The notes beneath the pieces are model-generated. The model saw only the letters and a program-made list of their open reading frames with translations. It was not told the origin of the DNA and did no database searches. Both the position numbers and the translations under genes were made by a program. This document shows, one piece after another, positions 1 through 11,100 of a stretch of 29,655 nucleotides of DNA (the first letter of the stretch is position 1; every line of letters starts with the position of its first letter). This stretch comes from Podaxis mareebaensis. Its lineage: Eukaryota > Basidiomycota > Agaricomycetes > Agaricales > Agaricaceae. The stretch lies in contig JAEUWP010000389.1 in the NCBI GenBank assembly GCA_018524725.1, positions 1-29,655 of the forward strand. Direction: 5' to 3'.

Positions 1-2
1 CC

Positions 3-1079
3 ATTAATCAAGCCACCAAACCTCAGTATAGGTCTGGTGCGCCTTCTCCATCCACTCAAAGGTCGTCATACTCTAAGGTGGCCTCTCAAACACCCCTCAA
101 GGTAGATGAGCTGCAAAAATATGCAGCTCTCCAGAATCAATTCCCTACAATGTCGCCGGTCGACATTATAAACTTCTTGCGCAATGCGGGGGACATCAAA
201 TCACCTGCCCCCAAATCCCCCTCCTCGTCCCCCCACCCCTCTCAACCCAAGGCCACACAAGGCCCATCCCGTAAGAACGTTGTTGTCCCATTCAATGACA
301 TGTTCACTCATCTCATGATTACATCATTGGACCTTGTTGTCCGATGTTGTAACAATGAACTCTACCAAAAAAACCTTCCTCTTCATGTCGAGTCAGCGAA
401 GAAGAATGAACGCACCCTTTGGCTTAACACGAGTGCTGTTGCATCGGAGGCAGAACTCATCACTATCAAGAAAGGCATCTCCGACTCTAATAGGTCAGCT
501 TTCGCTACCCCGGATATCAGGAATGCGGTCAACCCATCACTCCCGATGTCCAAGTTGTTTGTCAAACTGACCAACCTCCCTTACCTTAAGGAGGATGGTA
601 CCCCATACACAGCCGATGATATTAAACCCACTATCGACAACTCCCCATATGCTGACATCGCTAACCACCTTGTTGGCAAACCCAGATTTTGCCAAGTGTC
701 ACCTCACTCAGACTCAGCCAACCTCTTTTTCGACCTCTGGGACTCTCAAACAGCATTGAGAGCCAAACTCTACATCAACCACACTATCCTCTTTGACAAC
801 AGGGTGTGTACGTTCCGAGGCGCTAGCATGAGGGTCGCAAGCCCTCTATGCAATCGTTGCTGGAGGTGGGGACATCCCACCCACCTATACAAAGCTCGCA
901 ATCCCAGATGTGCCATTTGTGGTGACCCTCACCACACTCAAAATCACCATCGCGATGGGTACTGCTGTCACGGCAAACCTGGTCCTAACCCCTGCCCTCC
1001 CACCCCCACCAATGTCACTGAATGCCCTCATGTGACTTCATTCAACTGCCTTTCATGTGGCTCCAAAGACCACCATGTG
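3..1079 (+). pseudogene. LINE-A1 ORF1, nucleic-acid-binding Gag-like protein (5' partial; interrupted by LINE-A2)
   Basis: The frame is open from base 3 and has no real start here; the N-terminus lies upstream of the window. The product would coat element RNA in an RNP. Visible parts are a Pro/Ser-rich linker, a basic segment, an RRM-like core containing KLFVKLTNLPYL and FFDLWDSQTALRAKLYINH, then zinc knuckles. In the first knuckle (CNRCWRWGHPTHLY) the last Cys is replaced by Tyr; the LINE-A2 copy keeps Cys there. The second reads CAICGDPHHTQNH and the third begins CLSCGSKDHH. The frame breaks at 1079 inside the third knuckle because LINE-A2 inserted there. It resumes at 8012 in the same frame once one copy of the duplication is removed. 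There is no internal stop in the visible part. Confidence 0.88.
1065..1079 (+). repeat. Target-site duplication of LINE-A2, left copy
   Basis: The 15 bases aaagaccaccatgtg occur here and again at 7997-8011, immediately after the LINE-A2 poly(A). The leading As could belong to the poly(A), so the unambiguous shared part is gaccaccatgtg. The length matches the two other 15-bp duplications in the window. Confidence 0.92.
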
Positions 1080-1170
1080 CGACACCTTCCTTTCTCAGTA
1101 ACTACCACTATCGTTTCAGTGGCACAGTTATTCGTAGTACAAGGAATAAAGAAACCCGTTCTAATTCACT
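1080..1170 (+). promoter_or_regulatory. LINE-A2 5' UTR / probable internal promoter
   Basis: These 91 bp lie between the insertion point and the ORF1 ATG at 1171. The first ~35 bases (acaccttcctttctcagtaa then ctaccactat) align with the first bases of the ORF1-only element at 21335 (acacctttcttttccagcaa then ccactaccat). Both elements therefore begin at the same family 5' end, which supports full-length status. LINEs of this kind need a promoter inside the 5' UTR; that role is inferred. Confidence 0.55.
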
Positions 1171-3795
1171 ATGAAAGACTCTAAGGATTCTAGCGGTATC
1201 CTTGGAGGCCTCAAAAAGACCGCCAACTCCATCCGTTCTGGTGTTACTTGTCGCCGCTGCTCTAGCGCCAGTCTAGCGCCCAACCCGACTCTTCCTTGAG
1301 AGGCTTCAGTCCCTCTCTTCAACGACTTTCAGGTTTCGGAAAACTTCATTCGCAAGCCTCCTTCACCATCTCCCTCTATTGGGGCCAAACGCTCCTACTC
1401 CACTGACCACTCTCTCTCTAACCGCCTTGAGAAGAGTATGAAACTATGAGAAGATGACGATGCTGCCTCCACGTCCTCTACTGAAGAGAACGAAGGCTAT
1501 GACATTCAAGAGGCCTCTCAGGGGACCTCCACACCCAAATCCATTGCTCCATCCCTCCCGCCAGCTCGAGAAGGGATCGACCTATCTCCAGAAATAGCTC
1601 CCTCATCCCATAGGATGCTATCTCCAGCTCAAGCTATCGCTGCCTCTCACGGCTTTGTCCCACCCACTCCTAGTGCTGCTTGGGACGAATCTCAACCTTC
1701 GGACCCCCTCCCCACTATTCCCTCTTTCACTCCTCCCTCTCAGCCACCTGCTGCGCAGCCTCATGGTGAAGCACAGCCAATCCACGGAATGGATTGGTCA
1801 TCCATCCGTGAAGCACTTGGTGATGGCATCGCTATGATTGACATCACTAACACTAATGACATTATGGGGCTTAATTGCCTCAACTCATTATTAAGCTTCC
1901 TCTCTTCCTGGTTAGGCAACTGGGCCGAATCGGGAGATCTTTCCACCTTTGAGGGAGTACCTCATCTCATTCGCATCTTCCAAACTGTCGCACATTCCGA
2001 ACAGTTGCACAACATGTCCGTCCCCTATAACGGACAATGACTTAAACTGTATGATTTTGTATCTATGCAGTTCCCACCCTCTCACACCCTCTCTCCTACT
2101 CCCACGCCCATGTCAACTGGGCATCATCAAGAACGTCGGGCTGAAAAAGCACCGGCAGTGTCTTTCCCCTCCCCCAAAGACGCCTCTGGGATACTCCAGG
2201 GCTCTTTCCCCATTCCTACCACTGACGCCTCCGGGATACTCCAGGGCTCAGATTCGCAACTCGAAAAGGACACTGCACGAGCAATCACCCTTTCGCACCT
2301 ACCTCCTATTGACCCCACTAAGCCAGGTGAGTCCTCTGGCTCTAATGTTGATACTGACATGCTTCCACCTCCACCTCTTCAACCCACTGTCCCTGCTGCT
2401 CCTGGTCCATCCAGCCAGGAAAAAGCTAACCCTAACCCTAGCAGCTGGTCCACTATCAATCGTCGTCAGGCGCCTCACAGAATGGTAGCAGCTCCCATCC
2501 AGCGTAAGCCTATCGTGGCCCCTGCCTTCCCCCCCAAAGAAACCCAATCCCTTCCTCCCCGTCCTTCTCCCCCTTCCGCTACCCCTCCACCTATCAACAA
2601 GGCTACCAAACCTCAATACAGGTCTGGGGCGCCTTCTCCTTCCACCCAGAAGTCGTCTTACTCCAAGGCGGCTTCACAAACCCCCCTCAAAGTCGAGGAA
2701 CTGCAGAAATATGCAGCTCTCCAAAACCAGTTCCCCTCGATGTCGCCAGTCGACATCATTAATTTCCTTCGCAGCGCAGGTGACATCAAATCTCCCGCCT
2801 CTAAACCCTCTCCTTCCCCTCGCCCCTCCAACTCTCCTAAGGCCACCCAAGGCCCATCACACAAAAACATCGTCGTTCCCTACAACGACATGTTCAAACC
2901 CATTATGCTTGCCTCCCTCGACCTTGTAGTGCGGTGTTGCAACAATGCTCTTTACCAAAAGGGCTTCCTTCTCAAAATCGAATCAGCCAAGTCCAACGAT
3001 AAGACTCTTTGGCTGTCCACCAATCAAATCGCAACCGATGAGGAACTCCTCATCATTAAGAAGGGAATTGCGGACTCTAACAGGTCTGCCTTCGCCACGC
3101 CAGAAATAAGGGACGCAATTGTCCCTTCCCTACCCATGTCCAAATCATTCGTCAAGTTAACGAACCTTCCTTACTTCTGCCCTGACGGCACCCCTCACAC
3201 CTCAGATGACTTCAAGGAAGTCATCGAGTCTTCGCCCTACCACGAGATGATTCAATATCTTGTTGGCAAACCACGCTTTCATCGCGTCTCCCCCCACTCT
3301 GACTCCGCCATCCTTTTCTTCGACCTCTGGGACTCGCAGTCAGCCACCAGAGCCAAACTTCTCATTAACCATACCCTTCTCTTTGAAAACAGGGTCTGCA
3401 CCTTTCGCAGCGCCTCCATGCGTACCGCCTCTCCCCTCTGCAACTGATGCTGGAGGTGGGGTCACCCTACACATCTTTGTAGAGCTCGCAACCCTAGATG
3501 CGCAATCTGTGGAGACCCTCACCACACTGACAACCATCGCTGCGACGGTTTCTGCTGCCGTGGCAAACCTGGCCCTAACCCCCGCCCCCCCACCCCCGCA
3601 AACATCACGGAGTGTCCCCACGTGACCTCCTTCAACTGCCTCTCATGTGACTCTAAGGAACATCACGTGAACTCTGACAAATGCCCCTTCTTCCGCCACT
3701 GATTTGATCGGGAGTGGATCACTTCTAAGCTTCACGAACTCAAGTCCGAGAAGAACCGTCGCGACTTCAACTCAGGTGCGGTCAATGTCTAGAGG
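1171..3795 (+). pseudogene. LINE-A2 ORF1, Gag-like RNA-binding protein with RRM-like core and zinc knuckles (five in-frame TGA)
   Basis: The ATG at 1171 opens one frame that continues to TAG 3793-3795 (875 codons) with no frameshift. It is broken by TGA at 1297, 1447, 2038, 3445 and 3700. The N-terminal half is low-complexity Pro/Ser. The motif D-[AS]-SGIL-[QG]-G occurs three times: SSGILGG near residue 8 and DASGILQG twice near residues 340 and 355, the latter pair in a ~50-bp tandem duplication. From about residue 655 there is an RRM-like core (SFVKLTNLPYF; FFDLWDSQSATRAKLLINH). Zinc knuckles follow the TGA at 3445: CWRWGHPTHLC (first Cys pair split by the stop), CAICGDPHH and CLSCDSKEHHVNSDKC. 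The stops at 3445 and 3700 align with Arg in LINE-A1. The ORF ends in an 8-nt overlap with ORF2. Confidence 0.88.
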
Positions 3796-6700
3796 ACCTC
3801 TTAACCGCCCTGCCCCTTCTTCCCTCTCTTCAATCCCTATTCTATTTTTCAACGTCCATCGATCTTCCACCCTCGTTGAACTTTTGCTTAATGACCCCCT
3901 CTTCAAGGACATTCTAGTTTTATGCCTCCAAGAACCCCCGTTTAACATTATTTGAAATGTTCCTTCTACTGACGACCCTGAAGGGGTCCCATACAAAGGC
4001 ACGCCATACAATCCCAATTGGCGTATCTTCCTATCGAACGAGGATCGTCCAAGAACAGCCACCTTCATTCAGTGTTCATGCGATTCTCTCTTACCCACTT
4101 CTCACCCGAACATTATTTCTTCCCCTGATTTCCAACTTATCTCCTTCTCCTTTCCCCAAAATGTTTACTTTTTGAATTGTTATTTTGAACCCTCAGACGA
4201 CTCCTCAATTACCTTTCTCGAACAGCACACCCACCTTCTTCCCAAAGGCCTTATATGTGCCGGAGGGGACTTTAACTCCCATTCCCCCGAATGGGACCCT
4301 CACATTAATCACCACAATGCGCGTGGCAATCTACTAATCAACATTATGAACTCTCTAGGTCTAACTCTTTCCTTGCCATCGCAAGACAAATATACTCATA
4401 TCCCCTATGATGGTAACAAACACCCTTCTGTTATTGACCTTATCTTCATGACAGATGACCTCTCCCAAAGCCCAGTCCATCATATCCGTGATGACTGGCA
4501 ATTCACTTCCGATCACCGCCCTCTCCTCGCCTCTCTCCCCATCCCTTCCCCCTTCACACCCTTTATCGAAAAACTCACCATTCCAAGAGATTCGGAGGAA
4601 GAAGCTACCTTCCTCTACGCGATTGGCGTCCACCTCCAGAACATCCCTCCCACCTTCTACTCCGCAGAAGACGTTCATTCCTACGCTCAGACTATGTCCC
4701 AAATCATCGACCAAGAATGGCAATGCAACGCTAAACTTGTCAAAATTTGCGCGCGCTCTAAACCATGGTGGAACCTGGCATGCTCTTCTGCCCTTAGAGC
4801 CTTCCAATCTCACAAATCCAAATCCAATTGGACCAGATTCCGGCACACCACCCGTACCGCCAAACACCTCTTTTTCGACAAAAAGATCAAAGACATAGCT
4901 GAGGAAGACCGACGCCCCTGGGACCTGATGTCCTGGATCGGAAAGCGCAATCTCCCTCCCTCACAATCCATCACTTTCAATGGGAAGAGCTGTGACGAGC
5001 TAGATGACCTCTGGCACACTCTTGACTCTTCTTACAATTCCGCTTCGGAGCGCCCAGTCGACCTAGATGCCATCAATTCATTTAACGCCCATCCGGAGCG
5101 CCCATGGCTCCCATTTTCCAAGGCCGAGTTGTTTGACGCCCTCAACCCCTGCGCTAACGCCTCCGCCCCAGGCCCTGACCACCTGTCGTGGGCCCACGTC
5201 AAACACCTTATGTCCAACGACACCTTCCTTCACAACTTCCTCGCATTCGCCACCAAATGCATCGAATACTCTACATGGCTGGAACACTTCAAGAACTCCA
5301 CTTCTGTCATCATCCCCAAACCCAACAAACCTCACTACTCCACCCCAAAGATGTTCTGCCCTATTGTCCTTCTTAACACCCTCGGCAAACTCATCGAAAA
5401 GATGATTTCCGCTCGAATGCAGTTTGAAGCATCACAACTTGACCTCGTCCACCCCCTCCAATTTGGAGGCATCATCCAGCGCTTGACTGAAGACGCCGGC
5501 GTATATGTCACCCACCTGGTCCGCTCAGGCTGGAAACGCAAACTCAAGACCAGCATCATCGCCTTCGATGTCGCTCAATTTTTCCCATCCACTAATCACT
5601 GAATCCTCACCGCTACTCTTCAATGCCAAGGTTTCAATTCTCGGCTAGTTTCTTTCTTTTCTGACTATTTAAGTAACCGTTTCACTACATATTCATGGAA
5701 CAATAATTTGTCTCCCAAGTTCTCTGCTTCTGTTGGCGTTGGCCAAGGATCCGCTCTTTCTCCCATCCTCACGGCTCTTTCCCTCTCCCCTTTTATGTAC
5801 AAATTCTCGAATGATCCTCACTGTAAAATAGTCTCCTTCATTGACGATGGTCTTATTATAGTTCAATCAGACTCCTTTCATACTAATTGCCGCCTTCTTT
5901 CACAGGTCTACAATAACTGTGAAGATTACCTCCGTCGCCTTGGCTTTGTCCTTGAAAGAGACAAAACCGAGGCCTTCCATTTTTCCAATCGACCCTCTCA
6001 CGAACCAAACCCCCCCGTCATCATTGATGACTCTCTAACCATCACTCCTAAACCCTTCCTACGCTACCTTGGCTTCTGGTTCGACAGAAGCCTCTCCTTC
6101 AAAGAACACGTCCGGTTTTACTCCACAAAGGCGCTCTCCACCATCCGATGCATGCGCATGCTCGGCAATTCCATCTGCAGCCTCTCCCCCCTTCACAAGA
6201 GACTCTTATACCAATCCTGTGTTGTTCCTATAGCGACATACAGATTCTGCCTCTGGTTCAATCGAAATGCGAAATACCGCGGCCTTATCAAGTCCCTTCA
6301 ACGCATGCAATGACAAGCCGCTTTATGGATCACAGGCGCATTCTGTACCACCCCTACGGGTGGGGTTGAAACCATCACCAGCCTCATCCCCATCCAGCTC
6401 CACCTCTTCAAACTCGCCAAACGATGCTCCCTTCGATACCACACTCTCCCTCCCTCCCATCCCATCAAACTCCTCACACGCAACATCGACCCCCTTGATG
6501 CGTGCCACACCAAACAACGCTCAACGGCGCTTGATTTTGTGTCAGACACCCAACTGGTCACGGACTGGTTTCAGCGCCTCCATCCCTGTGCCAAACCTGG
6601 CCAGCACCTGCTAGACTTGTTTAGCGAACAAATCAAATTCTTCGAATGCCCTGACCCTTCGAAAGAAGGTGCCATGGCACTCCACCTCGCCAATGCCTCC

Positions 6701-7705
6701 CGCGCTTGTGATCTCTCTCTCTCCTCTCCTGTCTCCCTTACTGTAGCTACCGACGGTTCCGTCCCTTCCAACCCTTCTCTTTCCGCTACTTCCGCTTTCC
6801 TCGTCTTTAATTCCTCTGATACAGACATCATTTCTTCTGCAGTTCACCCTTGTGGTGAAGTTACATCTTCTGACTCCGAATCGTACGCTCTCCACCTCAG
6901 TCTCTTCTCCTCTATTTCTCTAGCTTGATCTTTAAATAGTTCCTCTATTGTAGTCTTCACTGACTCCATCTCCGCCGCTAAACTTTTATTTTCTTATAGG
7001 CCCCACAGTGTGCACCCGGACTCTATCGCAGTCGCTCCTCTACTGCACTCCTGGCTCTCCTCCTCCCCTCTTAATCACGTCCATTTCTGGTCTATCCCCT
7101 CATCCGCTAAATGGTCTATTCACCACCAGGCGCATACCCTTGCCACGTCTCTCCACCTTCCTAATCCCCGCCACCAACCTTTCCGCACCTCCCTTGGGTT
7201 CGTTCGCAACCACTACACTCAAAAGTGCCTTACCCTATGGCACCAACTCATGAACAACCCTACTCACTGCGGCCATTCATGGCTCCCTCTCTCTGATGTT
7301 TCGGGCAACCCCCTCCTCCCCAAATATGCCAACGGCGGGACTTACCTAAAGTCACCCCTCGGAAAGAATGCCCAACTCTGCGCGTGCTTCACTTGATGCA
7401 TCACCAATCACACGCCCATTGGTGCCTTTCGACAGCGCTTCTTTCCTGGGCGCCACATCACTTCTTGCCCCTGCAGTGAGCTTCTTGAGACACGTGACCA
7501 CTTACTCGACGCCTGCCCCCGTTTTCACTACCCATATGGAGCCCGTGACGGTTTCCATTGGGTTATCCAATTCTTAGACCAAAACCCCGTGGCTTTCTCA
7601 TTCGCCGACCAGATTCAAGGACCCATCACACAAGAGGAGTTCACCACCCGCCACCTCAACCGCAGAGAGCGACTTGCAAGAAACGGAGTCCCGGATGTTC
7701 ACTGA
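3788..7705 (+). pseudogene. LINE-A2 ORF2, APE endonuclease / reverse transcriptase / RNase H polyprotein (five in-frame TGA)
   Basis: The ATG at 3788 overlaps the ORF1 stop (atgtctag); the frame ends at TGA 7703-7705, giving 1305 residues with no frameshift. Domains: APE-type endonuclease (LVLCLQEPPF near residue 43; GGDFNSHSPEWDP near 160; SVIDLIF; SDHRPLL near 240); reverse transcriptase (SAPGPDHLSWAH; motif A AFDVAQFFPSTNH near 600; motif B GVGQGSALSPILTAL near 650; motif C FIDDG near 685); RNase H (VATDGSVPS near 987, DSESY, FTDS); C-terminal Cys/His finger (SCPCSELLETRDHLLDAC near 1226). In-frame TGA codons lie at 3953, 5600, 6311, 6926 and 7394. The one at 5600 directly follows motif A. 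It would perform target cleavage and target-primed reverse transcription. Confidence 0.92.
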
Positions 7706-7965
7706 AGGCCTTTTCCATTTCATTCTTGCCTCGTAGCTAGCTCCCCGCTCCTACCCCTCTACTCTTTCCTTCCTCCTCTTCTCATACTCATTTTGTTAAG
7801 TTAGTTCGCTTTCTTTTCATCTCATCTGTATTTAGAGTAGCCTCACTCGCTCTCGTACTCTTCTTTCTTTCCTTTTCTCTACCTCTTTTCCTTTCTCTTA
7901 GTTTCGGTATTGGGACTGCTATCGTGCACCCATTTGTAGTAGCTAGTTCTATTGCAATAAACGTC

Positions 7966-7999
<34 letters not shown>
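7706..7999 (+). other. LINE-A2 3' UTR and poly(A)
   Basis: This is a pyrimidine-rich 3' UTR ending in a ~65-nt block shared by five LINE-A-type copies in the window (gggactgctat, then cacccatttgtagtagctag, then the polyadenylation signal). AATAAA at 7956-7961 overlaps the perfect 10-bp palindrome TATTGCAATA. A poly(A) of 29 follows. Confidence 0.85.
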
Positions 8000-8001
<2 letters not shown>

Positions 8002-8011
8002 CCACCATGTG
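7997..8011 (+). repeat. Target-site duplication of LINE-A2, right copy
   Basis: This is an identical 15-base copy of 1065-1079. Joining 1079 to 8012 restores the LINE-A1 ORF1 reading frame (KDHHV then NSDKCPFFRH), matching the uninterrupted LINE-A2 ORF1 at the same place (KEHHVNSDKCPFFRH). Confidence 0.92.
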
Positions 8012-8134
8012 AACAGTGACAAATGCCCATTCTTCCGTCATAGATATGACAAAGAATGGATCATAAACCGACTAAAGGAGATGAAGGTCGAGAAAGCAAA
8101 GTCTGATTTCAACGCCCGTGCTGTTAATGTCTGA
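8012..8134 (+). pseudogene. LINE-A1 ORF1, C-terminal 40 codons after the LINE-A2 insertion
   Basis: This continues LINE-A1 ORF1 from 1079. It encodes NSDKCPFFRHRYDKEWI, which completes the third zinc knuckle, then a basic helical tail, and ends ARAVNV plus TGA at 8132-8134. LINE-A2 has the parallel end (GAVNV plus TAG). The last 8 bases overlap the ORF2 start. Confidence 0.88.
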
Positions 8135-11100
8135 ACAATCTCATGGTAACAATGCTTCACTATCTAACATTTCGATTTGTTCCTTTAATGTTCAAAAGAA
8201 CTGGTCTACCGTTGAATTTCTTTTAAATTCTCCATTACTCAAAGACGTTCACATTTTATGCCTACAAGAACCTGCCTTCAGGTTTATTCGCAATATCCTG
8301 TCCACATCAAGCTCTGAAGGAGATCCAATGGAAGGGCCACCTATTCACAAGGATTGGCTTTTACTTCATGACCAATCCATTTCCAAACCTCGTGTTCTTA
8401 CATACATTTGTAAAACTATCCAGTCCTTTAATCCTGTCATTCACCCTAACATCATTTTGTCTCCTGATTTCCAACTATTTTCTATCTCTATCCCAAGCAA
8501 ACAATATTTCCTTAACTGTTATTTTGAAACAAATGACTCTTCTTCCATAGACTATTTAGAATCATGTATCCACTCCTTCCCCAACAACATCTGTTACACT
8601 GGAGGTGACTTCAACACGAGATCTCCCGAATGGGATCACAATGCTCCACATCACTCAGCACGTGCCGACCTGTTGTGTGACATCATGGACACGATCAGAC
8701 TCATGAGATCTACTCCGACCCTATACTCTCCCACCCACTTTCCTGATGACCCCAACAAATCAGCCACAGTGATCGATCTCATCTTCACTGTATCTCCGAT
8801 GGATCTTCCAGCTCCCACACATTCCTATCAACATGATTGGAGATCTTGATCTGATCATGTCCCCCTATTCACACACATTCCTCTTTCGGTGACCACCATT
8901 CCCATCACTGTCAAACACACCATACCTAGAGATTCTGAAGAAGAAGCTCTTTTCTTATACAATTGCTCCCTATGCATCAAGGCATTATCTCCAATCTTCG
9001 AATCTTCGAACGATGTCAATAAATATGCATCTTCTATCTTCAATATTGTATCTGAAGAATGGAATGCAAACACAGTCGAAGTAAAAATCTGCCACCACTC
9101 AAAACCTTGGTGGAATAACCAATGTTCTGATGCACTATATACCTTTAATGCCCGACGAACCAAAAGAAACTGGAGCAACTTTAGATGCACCACCAAGAAA
9201 GCGAAAAGAGCGTTCTTTGATGCAAAGATCCTGGAAATCTCAAAGGAAAAGCGACCACCTTGGGACCTAATGTCTTGGGTGAAGAAATGTAACCTCCCCC
9301 CATCCCAATCTATCCTCCATAACGGCCAACCATGTGATGAACTTGAAAGCTTGTGGAAAGCACTTGATGAGACATACAATGTGGCGTCTAATAGACCTAT
9401 AGACCTTAACACAGCCAATTTCGCCCCTGAACAAGAGGAACGATCATGGCCTCCCTTCTCCTCCAGGGAACTGACAGATGCCCTCTCACCCTGTGCCAAT
9501 TCATCCACCCCAGGCCCAGACCACCTCTCCTGGGCTCATATTAAATTCCTCATGTCCGATGATGTCATTAAATCGAACTTCACCACTTTCGCCTCTGCAT
9601 GTATCCAATTCCACACATGGCCGGAATATTTCAAGACGTCTACTTTGGTTATTATTCCTAAACCGAATAAACCTCACTACTCAACACCTAAAATGTTCCG
9701 ACCCATCGTCCTCCTCAATACCCTAGGCAAACTTATTGAAAAGATGATCTCTAATCGTCTTCAATTCGAATCTACCCAGTTCGACCTCGTACACCCCTTA
9801 CAATTTGGGGGCATCATCCATCGTTCCACTGAAGATGCAGGAGTTTTCGTCACCCATTTGGTCCATACTGGATGGAAAAAGAACTTGAAAACGAGTGTCC
9901 TCGCTTTTGACGTCACTCAATTCTTTCCTTCTATTAATCACTCTCTTTTAATTGAGATTCTCAAAAGACATGGCTTCAATTCATCCATAGTGTCGTTCTT
10001 TTCAGACTATTTAATTAACTGTTTTACTAAGTACTCTTGGAACAACGATGTTTCTCCTCCCTTCCCTGCTTCTGTAGGTGTAGGCCAAGGCTCTGCTCTT
10101 TCCCCCATTCTCACCGCTCTTTATCTGTCACCTTTCATTCACAAATTCTCGAATGATGCTCGGTGTAAACTACTTTCCTTTGTTGACGATGGCCTCATCA
10201 TTGTTCAGTCTGAATCTTTTCATACCAACTGTAATTTACTCGCTTCGGTATATCTTAGTTGTGAACAGTTATTAACCTCAATGGGCCTCACTCTTGAACA
10301 TGACAAGACTGAGGCCTTTCACTTTTCTAACTGCCCTTGGGCAGAACCCGACCCACACATCATTATCAATCATCCCACAGATGGCCGTCTCACCTTCATC
10401 CCCAAGCGCCACCTCAGGTACTTGGGATTTTATTTCGATTGGGCACTTTCCTTCAAGGAACATGTCCGATACTACTCCACAAAGGCACTGTCCACAGTCA
10501 AATGCATGCACCTTCTTGGCAACTCCATCCGAGGCCTCTCCCCTCTACACAAGTGCCTCCTCTATAGGTCTTGTGTTGTCCCCATTGCCATATATGGCTT
10601 CCACCTATGGTTCAATCGAAATGGCCGATATAGGGGCCTCATCAAACAACTCCAACAAATGCAATGGTCTGCAGCCCTCTGGATCACTGGTGCATTTCGC
10701 ACAACACCCATGGGTGGTACTGAGGCTATTGCTGGTCTCATCCCCATCCAACTTCACCTATTCAAGCTCGCCAAACGATGCTCACTCCGTTTCCAGACCC
10801 TTCCCCCTTCCCACCCCCTCAAAATCCTAACACATGACATCAACCCTCTTGACGCGCACTCTACCAAAACCAGGTCCACAGCGTTAGACTTTGTATCTGA
10901 TGCCCAATTAGTCTCGGACTGGTTCAACCACCTCCATCCCAGCGCCAAGCCAGGTCAGCATCTAGTTGACCACTTTGAATCTCAAATCCTTTTTCATCAA
11001 TGTCCCACTCCTACTGACAACAATATAAAAGCTAGATACATTCAATCTCTCAATGTAGCTAGAGATTCCTCTTTCTCTTCCCCAGTTTCATTAGTAGTTT

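Larger units (their letters stand above)
1080..7996 (+). mobile_element. LINE-A2, full-length Tad1-like LINE nested in LINE-A1 ORF1
   Basis: This is a complete element of about 6.9 kb: 5' UTR (1080-1170), ORF1 (1171-3795), ORF2 (3788-7705), 3' UTR, AATAAA at 7956-7961 and a poly(A) of 29 As (7971-7999) that grades into the right duplication. It has the same architecture as LINE-A1 but is clearly diverged at protein level, so the two are sister subfamilies and not one recent burst. It is the youngest insertion in the window by nesting, and also the CpG-richest. ORF1 and ORF2 each carry five in-frame TGA codons and no frameshift, so the copy looks unable to make full-length proteins unless TGA is read through. 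Confidence 0.93.

Noticed and set aside
2432..2446. Telomere-like ccctaaccctaaccc stretch
   Set aside because: It is two to three units inside LINE-A2 ORF1, encodes NPNPS in the conserved frame, and is not part of an array.
334..4068. Many 60-170 codon open frames on the other frames and strand of the LINE ORFs
   Set aside because: They overlap conserved LINE coding frames, have no motifs, and are not conserved between LINE-A1 and LINE-A2.
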